Shown here piece after piece: positions 12,180 through 23,578 of a stretch of 64,000 bases of DNA. The DNA is taken from positions 20,946,503 through 21,010,502 of the forward strand of contig CM019715.1 in assembly GCA_009760885.1 (NCBI GenBank), given 5' to 3'. This stretch comes from Achatina immaculata. Lineage: Eukaryota; Mollusca; Gastropoda; Stylommatophora; Achatinidae. Position 1 is the stretch's first letter; each line of letters starts with the position of its first letter. Under the pieces are notes generated by a model. The model was given only the letters and a program-made list of their open reading frames with translations. It searched no databases and had not been told where the DNA came from. Position numbers and translations under genes: made by a program.

Positions 12180-12660
12180 AAACATTGGGTAGCTAGCGGT
12201 TTACTGTGAATGCGTTGGGTAGCTACTGGTTTACTGTGAATGCATTGGGTAGCTAGTGGTTTACTGTGAATGCATTGAGTAGCTAGTGGTTTACTGTGAA
12301 AGCATAGGTGCTAGGTAAGTAGTAGTTCGCAGTGGAAGCATTAAGTGTTAGGTAGGTAGATAGTTTAGTAAAAGCATTAAGTGTTAGATAGGTAGTTTAG
12401 TGAAAGCATTAAGTGTTAGGTAGATAGTTTAGTGAAAGCATTAAGTGTTAGTTAGGTAGTTTAGTGAAAGCATTAAGTGTTGGGTAGGTACGAGTAGTAA
12501 TTTAGTGAAAACATTAAGTGTTGGGTAGGTATGAGTAGTAGTTTAGTGAAAACATTAAGTGTTGGGTAGGTATGAGTAGTAGTTTAGTGAAAGCATTAAG
12601 TGTTGGGTAGGATGTGGTGTACAGTGGAAGCATAGGTATTACATAGGTAGTAGTTTTCAG
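12180..12660 (+). repeat. two related degenerate minisatellites, about 30-bp units
   Basis: From 12180 to 12310 the unit contains TTGGGTAGCTAGTGGTTTAC. From 12340 to 12660 it contains GTGAAAGCATTAAGTGTTGG with variable spacers. The second appears to be a diverged extension of the first. Both lie in profilin B intron 3. Confidence 0.85.
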
Positions 12661-13700
12661 TGATCAGGAGAGGACATCATTACATCATGTCCATCCTTTG
12701 TCATTCTCTTTATTTTGATGACTTATGTAAGTGCTTACTTGGAATTCACTAGGTCCCATTTCTTTCCATCATCATTCTGTGCCATCTGGCAAAGAAAGAT
12801 TGGTTTCCCCTGTGTTTTGCTGTCACAGTTCTCTCAGTCAAGCTTAGTCTTGTCCATGTCTTGGTGTTATCCGCTCTGCTGTCATCTTGCTCTTATCATC
12901 CTTTTCCTCACATGTAGTTTTTAACACATACCTCTTAATGTTATTAGAACATATTAAAGGCCTAGTTCTTATTAAAGTTACTTATTATTATTTTCCAATT
13001 TTTTTTAATTATAGTTCCTTTACAAATTTTTTATTATTATAGTTCTTTTCATTTTTTGATTATTATTATTAGTTCTTTTCAATTTTTTAAATTGTAGTTC
13101 TTTTTGGGGATTTTATATGCTGTAGTGTTGTTCCTTTTCCCTTGAAACCTGCTGATATTTTGCTTGACAGTGAAACAGAACTTTTAAATACTTCACTATA
13201 GTTTACTGCTACAACTTCTTGATTTTGTGGCTTCTTACTTTACCACACATGCAGTGGGAAAAGATATGAACTGTTTTCATTCTTTCCTGTCCATTTTAGA
13301 AGTGAAAACTTATATACAATCTCATTAGAATGATTTTTTTTTGCCTGTTTAAGAAATTAAGTTGTAATTAACATGAATGAATTGTGTTTTCCTGAATGAA
13401 TTTTAAAATAAATGTTCTTTATCTGAGCTAGTTGTCTAAAAAAAAAAAAAAAAGATTTTGGTTAGAAGATTACAGGGCTGGAATTATTATTTTAAATTTG
13501 TGACAGAACAGAAGATGCTGATGTTTAAGATGTTCAGCCAGATAAGTTTGCATGCAGTAACTTTCACCTTTAACCCTATTATGTGTGCATGGCCTTGAAG
13601 TACCTGAGAGTAGGGTTAAAGTTTGACTGAGAGTGTATTCTTTGTATGTAATTACAATTTATTTATGTAATTTTGTTGTTGTTGTGATGCTCATTTTCAG

Positions 13701-13807
13701 CCCAAACCTGTATTGTTGCTGTCAATGATCAGCCTGATGTCAAGGCAAGCAATGTCCGAGACTCTGTGGAAGTAATAGCACAACATCTAAAAAGTTCTGG
13801 ATTTTAA
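13701..13807 (+). CDS. PFN: profilin B, last coding exon
   Basis: After the acceptor TCATTTTCAG (ending 13700) the frame of exon 3 continues as T-QTCIVAVNDQPDVKASNVRD, then SVEVIAQHLKSSGF and a TAA stop at 13805-13807. It forms the last beta-strand and the C-terminal helix of profilin, which with the N-terminal helix makes the poly-proline site. The intron before it is 2.7 kb and is largely filled by two minisatellites. Splice phases and the open frame agree over three exons, so this is most likely a working gene. Confidence 0.92.
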
Positions 13808-13910
13808 CCAGGCCCAGCCACAGTAATTGAATGCTAGCATATATCAAATTTCGCTTCTTATCATTGTTAAGTCATTTCCAGAAAGGGCACCTTTCAGTTG
13901 CTTTTTTTTA

Positions 13911-13916
13911 AATAAA
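13911..13916 (+). promoter_or_regulatory. polyadenylation signal of profilin B
   Basis: AATAAA lies 103 bp after the profilin B stop codon and is followed within 30 bp by T-rich and TG-rich sequence. It fits a short 3' untranslated region of about 130 bases. Confidence 0.7.
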
Positions 13917-13929
13917 ATTATTATCTACA

Positions 13930-16900
13930 AATTTTTTTTTATGGTTTTGGTTTGTCTTGGTTTTTTTTTTTTTTTGTAAACTGAAAACATGTAATCCTTG
14001 GGTTTGCTAATATTCTAGTGTGGTTAATGAAGCGTGAGATGTCTGTGATTAGGTTTTATGCTGAGACATCTGTATTAGTGACAGTCTTTTAGCCGTCCTC
14101 TGTTTATGGTTAGGACATAAGGACCACCAAGTTTTGTATTCACAGTCATTCTGTTCCACAAGATAAGGCAAGTGGTTTTCTCATCATTTAAACAAGTCAG
14201 CGGAGAAAATTCTTGCGTCATGTGTCCTGTTTATTTTCCCCATTTTTATTATTAATCTTTTTTTTTTTATTATTTATGTTGGTTGAGGTAGCAAGATTGT
14301 GTCAAGTGCTGCAAGCTTGCAGCATTATAGCCATTTTGTCAGTTGGAGAATTGAGTCTGATGGAATTTCATAAATGTAAAAATTGTAAAAAAAAAAAATT
14401 TGTCTTGAGAAGGTTTGGTAGCAGCCTATTAACTGGGTTTAGAAGTTGGTGCAACAATTCTTGTGTGAGATGTCACGCTGGTTCTTGTACATGTATGTGA
14501 CATACCACACTGGTTGTTGTACATGTGTGTGAGATCCTGTTGCTTGAATAATAAAATAGCTGCCATCACATTTATATCCTCAATATGGTCCTGTGAACTT
14601 GCAGTCTCTCATCTTTGACTTCATTTTCCATGGATTATCCCACTTGCATTTTGTGTCCTTTGCCAGTGTCATGCTCATCTGTTCTGCTCAACCATGTCAG
14701 CCATGTTGGCTCTGTCCCAAGCCATATTCTTCTAGCATTTGCCCAACCTTCTGTCAGTTACAGGCTTCATGGAGCTCTGTGACCCAATATCTTTGCTCAT
14801 TAGAAATGTTAACAATGCATTTGTAATACTTCATTGTAGATTCTGCTCTTTAAAGTAGTAACTATCAAAAATACTGTCTGTCTTACATTTCGTTTACAAT
14901 TTTGAATGATATCTATCAGTCAGTGTAGGTGTTGGTGTTTTCAGATGTGTCAGTCAGTGTAGGTGTTCATGTCCTTTTCTCTGTCTCTCCTTACAGATTT
15001 TATTGACTGAAGACGGTAGTTGTACTAAAGTGAAATTTTATTGATGGGACATTTTTTTTTTGGTTTTGTTTTTTTCATACTTAATGTCTTTTATGTATAA
15101 TATTGCTCACATGTTTGATATGTAATACACATTATAATAATCATAGTTAAAAATAATAAAAAAGTAAAATGAAAATAATCGTAAAACCAAGTACATAAAT
15201 GTATATGTTACTGTTGCATCTGCTTTTCAGCTTATCTCCCCTATGTAAGCTTACTTAACCTGCAGTGTTGTGGATAGGATACACTAACTACACATGATGA
15301 TGATGGACCAGTGCTGTGACATTTGTTTGTGTTGCTGTTGAAGCAGTGCAAATATTTTCTATCACAAACACCAGTAATTGAGCACAGATTCTGACAGAAT
15401 TATCATCCATCATTGAGCACTTTACTGCTGCCAAAATTTGATGTTAGTTGCGCCCAGAATTCTGAAGACATGTCATTATATGATAATATGGAACGATATG
15501 GGTTATTTTGTGTTTCCGTGTGAACTGCAGGAAGATTTTTATGTAATGATTAGATTTCCAATGTTTCTAAGCACAAGTTGCTTTCAGCATGATCTGTATG
15601 GGCTGTTTAGTTGTCTATGCAATGGTTTGATAAACTAGGCATTTCCTCTGACATCCTTTCCAAGCATTAATTGCTACAGTTCTTGATGTAACGCCTACCA
15701 CAGCAGCTGGAGATAGCATTCAAGTCCAGGCATCAGCCAAGAACATATGCCTGTGTACTCTCTCACAACTACCAGGACCCCCCCCCCCCCCCCCAGCTCT
15801 GGCGAATTTTGTTGTACAATATTCAGGTTCTATTTGTTATTACCATTTTCAACCTGTGTCCAGTACCTCACAGTCTGACAATACTGTATGCTTCTGCTAT
15901 GTATTCAAGTTTTGTTGAGGTTTTTTTTTGTTTTTTTGTTCCTGTTAACTGTTGAAGACTACAATTTTTGGAAGCTGCTTGCATTTTTTTTTTTTATCAA
16001 AGATTATTTAGAAGTAAAGATAAGAATTACCATTCCTATTATGTGTGAACATTAGCATATTCCATAAACAAGTTTTATAGATAATTTTATGCTGGAAAGT
16101 ATGATTTATTCATGTGTTAACATGTATTCTTTCATAATTTTTATAGTATTTTTCAGAATACCAGATATCAGCTTAAAAAAAAAAAAGCAAACCTAAATGG
16201 TATAGAATTGTGAAAATGCAGCTGCAAATATTTTTTTCGTTTAAGAATGGAAAACTTAACTATCAGGAGAATACATCATAAAAGCATATAAAATGGTGAT
16301 CACGTTACTTAAGAAATAAAATTCTCGTACTTTACCCACTTGGTGAAAGAATCTGCCCTATGTATAACAATAGCTGGCCTGATAGTATAATGCAAGCCGG
16401 TACACTTTTTTACAGCAAGCTCAAGACACTATACCACAGGTGTGGTATGAAGTTATTATTGATACTTATCAAACTACACATCTGGCTACAACTTCAATGG
16501 GTATGAATAAAATAACTGCAACAAAATGAGAGGAAAATCAACACATTTCATGTCACTGTTCAATTTTGGAATAAAACATGGTTTCCTTTTTTTTTAAATC
16601 TTTTTTTTTTCTTTTAAATAAGAAAAAAAAAAAATTGAATTTGTGCTTGTCTGTCTGAAATCAATAACACATACACACTTTTCCCTGGCTGCTATTTATT
16701 CAGTCTCTCTGTCTCGCTCTCTCTTTCTGTCTTCTCTTTCCTTGTCATTCTCGCACTCATTCACTTTGTCTCAAGTGCTCCACACTTTCTCTCTCATATT
16801 CCATATTCAGTACGTCTCATTCATTCTCTGTCTCTCACTTCTTCCTGTCTGCCTCTCATCTTCTCTCTTCCTCTTTCCCTCTCATTTTGCACCTCTTCTC

Positions 16901-17240
16901 CTTCATAAATGTTTATTTGTGCCTCATCTAAATTTATGAACTTTTTGGAAAATGATATATTCATACTATTCAGGGTTATCTAGCAGATATTGTATCGAAA
17001 ATGTAGAATTTAAGTTTGGCGAGAAGACAAGGAGAAGCTGTGGATGTGGGGAAGATATATTCTGAAAAGTTAATCTCATTTAAATTGCTGCACTATACAA
17101 GGAAAAAAAAACATGTTGGCACATGAGAATTACCTCAGATGTCACTTACAGTTGTTCTCAGAATTATCTCTTCAGCTGATATCAAGATTTCATTTAGATA
17201 GGTAAATCAGGAGAACAAATATATGCAGACAACAATGCCT
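13930..17240. other. non-coding stretch after profilin B
   Basis: AT-rich sequence with many poly-T and poly-A runs, a poly-C run (about 15778-15794) and a CT-rich low-complexity block (16700-16880). No exon, tandem array or recognised element is visible. Confidence 0.4.
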
Positions 17241-17249
17241 GATACAGGA

Positions 17250-17685
17250 GTCATCATCATCAGGTGCCGTGCCGACTGGCGTTGGCTATTATGCTTCTCC
17301 AGAGTACACGATCCTTCATTGCAGGCCATCAGCTCAGTTGGTGATCTCCTCTCACACTGTCTCGTCAGATTGTCCAATATCATTTCTCTTGGTCTTCCTC
17401 TTGATCTTCTTCCTTCTATTTTTCCCTTTGTTATAATAATATAATTTTCAATGCCCCCTCTTCTCATTGCATGTCCTATGAAAGTACATTGTCTCTCTCT
17501 TATCTTTTTGACAAGGTTTTTTTGTCTCTCCAGCTCTTCTCATACATTCTTCATTAGTTATTTTTGCTGTCCAGGAGATTCGCAACATTCTTCTAATAAA
17601 CCACATTTCTGTTGCTTCCAATGATTTTTGTGCAGACTTGCCAGTTGTCCATGATTCACTTCTATATAACAAGATAGGTTCAGTA
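17250..17685 (-). mobile_element. LINE family C 3' fragment (RTE-like)
   Basis: Minus-strand translations contain WFIRRMLRISWTAKITNEEC and GRRSRGRPREMILDNLT, the C-terminal region of an RTE-like LINE distinct from families A and B. The element's 3' end is at the left (about 17250) and carries a short GAT repeat as its tail. Copies with the same 3' end and the same tail lie at 23.0 and 39.2 kb. It is frameshifted and 5'-truncated. Confidence 0.8.
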
Positions 17686-17689
17686 TATA

Positions 17690-19080
17690 ATATACATATA
17701 TATATATAACTATAAGAAATATATATAAATAATATATAATACAGGAGTCCTAACTGTTAAAATATTCCTTGTTGATCATGAAATGATTACAAACTATAGA
17801 AGGGCCATCCCAACTTAACATAAAGGGCCACAACTGAGGAAATTGAGTGGCAGACCCCATGTAAATTAACTGCTTTTTTTTGGTGCCATTTTCTTGCTCA
17901 CATGAGAAAAAATTGACAGTTATGAAGTGGATTGTATTTCTGAAGTAGACTGTATTTCATTAGTTGTTTTTAGGTCTTCAAGATAAATATGTGAGTACAC
18001 TTTTAAATATTTTGACTAGTATCAGAGAGAGGGGAGGGAAAAGGGGATGCGGAGAGATAATGAATGAAGAACATAAATACCTGCAGGGAGAAAATGTGAA
18101 ACTGGTAAATAGGACAAGACCAATATGTTGGCAGGGAAGAAAATAGGGTGGTGGTAGGGAGGGGTAGCATAGAGAAAGAGAGTATAAAGAAGGCCAGTGG
18201 AAAAATAAAGAAGTTACAGAAAGCTGAAGACATTGATAATTCCAGCTGGGTGGAGATAGCCAGTCTGGAAAATAAGGCACTGTTCCAGGACCCTCCGAGA
18301 TCGTACATCTGCGGAACAAGAGCTGATCGCACTAACAGAAAAGTCCTGTTTGCCCCTGTGGTTGCCATGGCAAAAATGTTTAGCCACAGGTGTCCAGGCC
18401 CTCTTAGAAATATCATTGAGATGCTGGTGAAATCTCCCCCCCCCCCCCCCTCGACACCTAGTGGCTATCATGTTTCTATTGCCTTCCCCCCACCCCTTTC
18501 TCCTACTTGTTCTCCTCCTCTCTCTCCACTTCTTCGTTATTACTGGCTCTATCGGGAATCTTTTGTCTGTAGGCAGCTGGGTTTTTCCTCCTCCTTCTTC
18601 CACACACATTTCTGCTTCCCACGTGGAGCAAGTCACTTCAGATAAGTTATTCGTGTTTGTATTTCGTTGTGTTTGTATCCTCGAATAAGGCTCACGCCGA
18701 AATATCAGATGTTGTATGTTTTTCATTTATACATTCTCATACTTTCTATTCTTTTTTTTTTTTCTCACCTTGCTCACTCCCTCCCTCACTTTGTAAAACT
18801 GCACCATACACCTCTATCTACCTTATTTATTTAAACCAGTTTTACTGCAGTCGCCTCCCTTTTATCTGTCACATTCCCCTTTTATCTGGTGATAACTAGC
18901 ACCGGCCACAAGAAGAAAAACCTAGTCATTGTACAGAGTTAGCAGAACTTCACAACGTTTATTCTACTGTTCACCTGTCAGCACTTTAGCTGTGATCATT
19001 TATCTGGGGTAACTCTGTATTGTATTTTCAGTTAATTGACTGTTCTTGCAGGTATGTTTCTGTTTTTTTAAAGGCGGTAC
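17690..19080. other. non-coding stretch with AT microsatellite and poly-C run
   Basis: An AT-rich microsatellite (about 17690-17745) is followed by single-copy sequence. Open frames on both strands at 18.0-18.7 kb (up to 170 codons) overlap a C-rich and a CT-rich low-complexity stretch and resemble no protein known to me. I do not call a gene. Confidence 0.35.
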
Positions 19081-19081
19081 T

Positions 19082-20735
19082 TAACCGAAGAGCAAAACCT
19101 CTATCTTAATGCGAAGAAAACTAAATTGATGACATCTGACAAAACAAATAAGGCAGCCGAAATATGTATCAGTGAGGAAAAATTGGAAGAAGTGGAGAGT
19201 TTTGAGTATCTTGGATCACTACTAACTAATAATGGAGCTACAATGAGGGAAATTAAAAGGAGGACATCTATCACTCTTCAAAAAGTAAAACAACTAAAGA
19301 ATCTGTGGAGGAGAGGAACAGACAGAACTACAAAAATAAGATTTTTAAGGGCAATCATCTTTCCCATCACAACATATGCCTGTGAGACCTGGACACTTAA
19401 CAAAACAGCTGAGAAACACATAAATGCCTTTAAATGCTATAGAAGAGTTATTCAAATATCATGGGCACAAAAACAAACAAATATGTTCATACTACAAGAA
19501 CTTAATATTGAAGGTTGGCTAGTAAAGAGGATAAAACAGAAAACTTATTTGGACACATTAAATGCCATGATAATCTAGAGAAGAGTACATAATGGGAAAA
19601 AGAAAGAGAATGAATGAATGAATAATCTTTATTTTTCAAGGGTAAAGAATTGGGCATGCAGGCCCGTCTTACATTCTGCCCTTCATCACCCAATCTTTCA
19701 TTCTTCCCACACACTTGATTTAGTACAAATATACAAATTAAATTAGGAAAAAACATCAAAAGAGTAAGATTTAACTACTACATTCAAAGTAAAAGAGAAG
19801 AAGTAATTAACCTAATAAACTAGCACTCACGCACACATACATACGCAGACATATACATAAACAAAAATACATTGTAAATACAGATCTTCTAACATGTTTT
19901 TTTTTAACAGACATTAAAATAATTTCTAACAATATCTAACAAGTTGCTTTTCTAACTATGTCATTTTAGTACTTGATGGTTGGCGAGTCACGTGTTGAGA
20001 GAGTGCTGGTTATTTTATGGAGGCATATAATTACAAGCAAGTAAATAATGAAACAGGTCTGAGTTAAAGGATCAAGTATTACTAGTGGATTTTAAATGAT
20101 AGGGGAGGGTGTTCCAGGGCTGTACTGCAGAGTATGCAAGGCTTTTCTTGTACAGATCAATCCTGGGTTTAGGAAGAAGACAATTCGCTGGCTATGTTTA
20201 GTATTATACGTAAACGGTGACACAAGTAAGGCGGAGCATTGTGCGACATAATTCTGTGAACAAACTTTGCTAAAAATGATTCTATTTTTGAGGGGTAGAA
20301 TTTTTAGTTGTTTGTGTTGATCTACAGTCTGTACTGGGTGTTTGTCACAAATAAGATTTAATGCTCGCTTGTGAAGTGAGTGGAGCCTTTTTGTGTTTGA
20401 AACTGAGCATCCATCCCAGATTGTGGAACAGTAATCTAAGTATGTTTGTATGTGTGATATGTAGTGTCTTTCTTGTGTCTTTGTCGATAAAGTGTTTAAT
20501 TTTGGCTGATAAACTTTCTGTGCAATCAAGTTTGTTAGGTTATGTATGTGAGAATTCCAAGTTAAATGCTGATCAATGAGAGGAAGACCAAGACGAAGAT
20601 GGCTGCAAGACATCATTGATAATGTGCAAATGGATGCATCAGCAGCAGGCCATCTTGCTCACAACCGAGAGGCCTACAGGAGTGCTGTTAGGGAGACAAA
20701 GTTCCGCAAGGCACATGCAAATAAATGAATGAACT
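19082..20735 (+). mobile_element. RTE/BovB-like LINE family A copy, split by a nested insertion
   Basis: The left half (19082-19606) matches the 1.4-1.9 kb part of the family A copy almost continuously, with FEYLGSLLTNNGAT and the ACETWTLNKTAEKHINAF block, and stops inside the GKRKRGRP codons. The right half (20578-20735) resumes exactly there with GRPRRRWLQDIIDN and ends in an AAATGAATGAA tail. It also has small deletions relative to the 1-kb copy. Between the halves lies an inverted LINE. Confidence 0.88.
19607..20577 (-). mobile_element. LINE family F (CR1/Jockey-like RT C-terminus), nested in the RTE copy
   Basis: On the minus strand 20092-20616 reads as an RT thumb region (LIDQHLTWNSHIHNLTNLI, HYISHIQTYLDYCSTIWDG, NTKRLHSLHKRALNLICD), as in CR1/Jockey-type LINEs. 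The first few residues belong to the flanking RTE. The 3' end of the element is at the left and shows AATAAAGATT followed by ATTCATTCATTC, a tetranucleotide tail. The junctions share AGAG, consistent with a very short target-site duplication. It is 5'-truncated. Confidence 0.85.
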
Positions 20736-20898
20736 TAAGTGTGAGGTACTTGTTTTCACAGTTCACAGGTTGGTTGATGAAACGATTCGATTAGAGAGGG
20801 GTTTAAAATCTAGTCGCTTAATATGGTACGGCTTGTTTGCACCTCACAGATGTCCCGGTGGACTATTTTTAGTCTGAAAACGCCTTCATTATCATGAG

Positions 20899-20908
20899 TA
20901 TAAAAAGG
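20899..20908 (+). promoter_or_regulatory. TATA box candidate
   Basis: TATAAAAAGG stands in single-copy, comparatively GC-rich sequence. A pyrimidine-flanked GTTACTCGTACC lies about 15-25 bp downstream where a start site would fall, and a possible donor (TTG then GTGAGA at about 21112) lies about 200 bp on. No linked coding exon was identified. It might instead be the promoter of an unrecognised element. Confidence 0.35.
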
Positions 20909-21169
20909 GGCAGTTACTCGTACCTTGTTGTGGAGACCAAGTTCGTGACTGCAGGTTTTCTCCCCCTGTCTTCACGGTTCACCTCGCAGAGAAAACCTTC
21001 AAGAGGAAAAATGTGGTACCGTGATCTTCCCTTCTCACCCTCAAAAGTTTAAACTTCACAGTGAGCTAGTAGTCGTACATTGTATGAAGAAAGCGCAGAA
21101 AACTAACAAATTGGTGAGAGGTCCTGTGTTTCAGGGTAAAGATACGATCTGATTACAACAACAGTAAAA

Positions 21170-21670
21170 TGATCTTATATCTTATATCCTTCCCGTGCCG
21201 TTAGACGTCACATAGGGCTCGCAAAGTAGTTCGCCAATTTTTCCTGTCTTCGGCGAGTCTTTCAACCTCATCAAAGGATTTTATGCCTGTTAACTTGGCC
21301 TCTCTTAATAATGTTCTCTTCAGAGTTTCACGCGGTCTGCCCCTTTTTCTTCGGCCTGTTGTGTTCCACTTGATAGCTTGTTTTGGGATTCTCTGCTCAT
21401 TTCTTCTCATCAAGTGGCCAACATATGTCCATCTCCTTTTCCTGATCACCCGTGAGACTGGTTGTTGTTCAGTCATCTGTCTTATCTCTCCATTGTTCTT
21501 GAATTCATTCCACTTGATGCCGAGTATTTTCCTTAGGCATTTGTTTTCAAAAGAGTCTAATTTCTTTTCTATTTCTTTAGTTGTTTTCCAGCTTTCGCAT
21601 GCATAAATGAGGGTGGATATTACATTTGAATTGAATAGTCTTAACTTGGTTTTTGTGCTTATAACTTTTG
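21170..21670 (-). mobile_element. LINE family B 3' fragment
   Basis: The minus strand encodes SRVIRKRRWTYVGHLMRR, then NTTGRRKRGRPRETLKRT and DRKNWRTTLRALCDV, a clean C-terminus of family B. It continues upstream through the KLRLFNSNV thumb region to about 21668 and then stops abruptly (5' truncation). The 3' tail at the left is a short ATATAAG repeat. Confidence 0.85.
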
Positions 21671-21699
21671 AAAAATGATAGTGAACACATATTTTCCCG

Positions 21700-23000
21700 C
21701 CTTTTCGAAATATTCTTAAGCAAACTGTTCGTTTTTTTTAAAAGCATGAAGTTTTTATCATAACTAACAAAGTAATGTTTGAAGACAAGGATTGAGAGTT
21801 GGCCCATACAGCGTGGGTGTGGCCGTGCTTTCATGGATCCACACGGGTCCATCCAGAGGGGAAAACAAGCGGGATAATAGTTGAACTAAATCACTCGTCG
21901 TGAAGCTGTAATTCTGTAGTATCTTTTGCCACGTTTCTCTACTTCGTTTATGTTTATGTTTGCATCCAGTCATTCACACCAGAGCCTTGGAGTACAGTGA
22001 CCTGGCGCGTACTGAAGACCTGGTATGCTGCGCGTCTTTTTGTGGGGAAGTTTCGGGGTCAAGACGACAGTGAGTTGTCTCGTACTGAGGCGTCTGCTTG
22101 TCCTACTAGAGTCTGGCTTTCAGTTCACAATAACAGTTTTTCTTCGTCTCAGTTCTAAGATGTGTATACATTCGTAGAGGTTGACCAGACAGTGCTGTGT
22201 TCTAACGCTGTACATTTTGTCCACGTTCACTTCCTTTCCACACATTTCTGCTTCTTACTCCAAACTCTCAGCTGGTCTTCTTCTTCTTCGTTCGCATTTT
22301 TTAGCGATAATGCGTGTTACCTTGATTTTTGCGATGGGCCTTTTGGCTGGGTAACTCCGACTTCAGCACCTTTCCTTGCTAGGGCAGATTGTGGTCTTGC
22401 TCGGACTGCCATGAAGACAGTGTGGCTGGCTTGGCCAAAACTTTGTTTTCCAGCCTCTGGTGGCTGTATGTAAGTCCCTTCTCCATGTCAGATGGTTTGG
22501 AGACAGTTCCACAAAGACACTCTGACTTTGAGATGAGGAATCTGATGAGTGCTTCAACGATATCCATTCCCCGCCACCTATAGTCTGTTGGCTCTGTTTT
22601 GTTTACATCATTCTGATAGCCATTGTTGTAAGACCTATAGGCTTGTCACGTCCTGGATTCATTGGTTTCACACCAGACTTCCCTCATCCCCGCCAGAGAT
22701 CTCCATGTCCCCACCCATCCACCAACCTGACATTACATTTTACAAAAATAACAGTTACAATTAGAGTTGATTGCTACAAGTTTCTGGGCTACAGAAGTAG
22801 GTCAGAGTTTTTAAGCAAACAGATCTATGTTCCCTGCCTCACAAACACTATGTTAAGATAAGTGTGCTCTTAACACAGTTGTTCCCAGGGGGTCTCAGCT
22901 GGTAAATGTGCTCTTCCCTGCAACGCAGCATCACGTGACTCTGCTCACAGCTATTTATGCCTACACCAGCATGAGAAGTGAAAACACCAGCATGACAAGT
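21700..23000. other. single-copy stretch, possible gene start region
   Basis: No tandem array or LINE piece is visible. A 14-residue signal-peptide-like start (MRVTLIFAMGLLAG, 22310-22350) runs directly into a GTAACT donor, but no partner exon was found. Otherwise nothing recognisable. Confidence 0.3.
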
Positions 23001-23019
23001 GAGAACACCAACATAAGTG

Positions 23020-23405
23020 AAAGCATCATCATCAGATGCTGTGCCGACTGGCGTTGGGTATTATGCTTCTCCAGAGTACACGATCCTTCATTGCAGGCCA
23101 TCAGTTCAGTTGGTGATCTCCTCTCACACCATCCTGTCAGACTGTCCAGTATCATTTCTCTTGGTCTTCCTCTTGATCTTGTTCCCTCTATTTTCCTGTT
23201 GTTATAATATTTTTAATGCCCCCTCTTATCATTGCATGTCCTATGAAAGTACATTGTCTCTCTCTTATCTTTTTGACAAGGTTTTTTGTCTCTCCAGCTC
23301 TTCTCATACATTCTTCATTAGTTATTTTTGCTGTCCAGGGGATTCACAACATTCTTATAATAAACCACAGCTCTGCTGCTTCCAATGATTTTTGTGCAGA
23401 CCTGC
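23020..23405 (-). mobile_element. LINE family C 3' fragment
   Basis: It is near-identical over its length to the copies at 17.25 and 39.16 kb. The minus-strand peptide begins REMILDSLTGWCERRSPTEL and ends at the left with a GAT repeat tail. The 5' end is truncated near 23405. Confidence 0.8.
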
Positions 23406-23545
23406 CTGATTTCATATACGGGACAAAAAAAAAAGGACAAGAAATTATATCAGAAAATGTAATAAGAGTCGAGAGGCAGGATGGGGGAATGTCACGTTTA
23501 AAAGGATCACAAAGGTATAGTCTGATTTGCAGTATGGCATATTAT

Positions 23546-23548
<3 letters not shown>

Positions 23549-23578
<30 letters not shown>

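Noticed and set aside
18148..18726. Overlapping frames of 165-170 codons on both strands
   Set aside because: Low-complexity Pro/Ser/Leu sequence over poly-C and CT-rich DNA, no family resemblance and no splice context.
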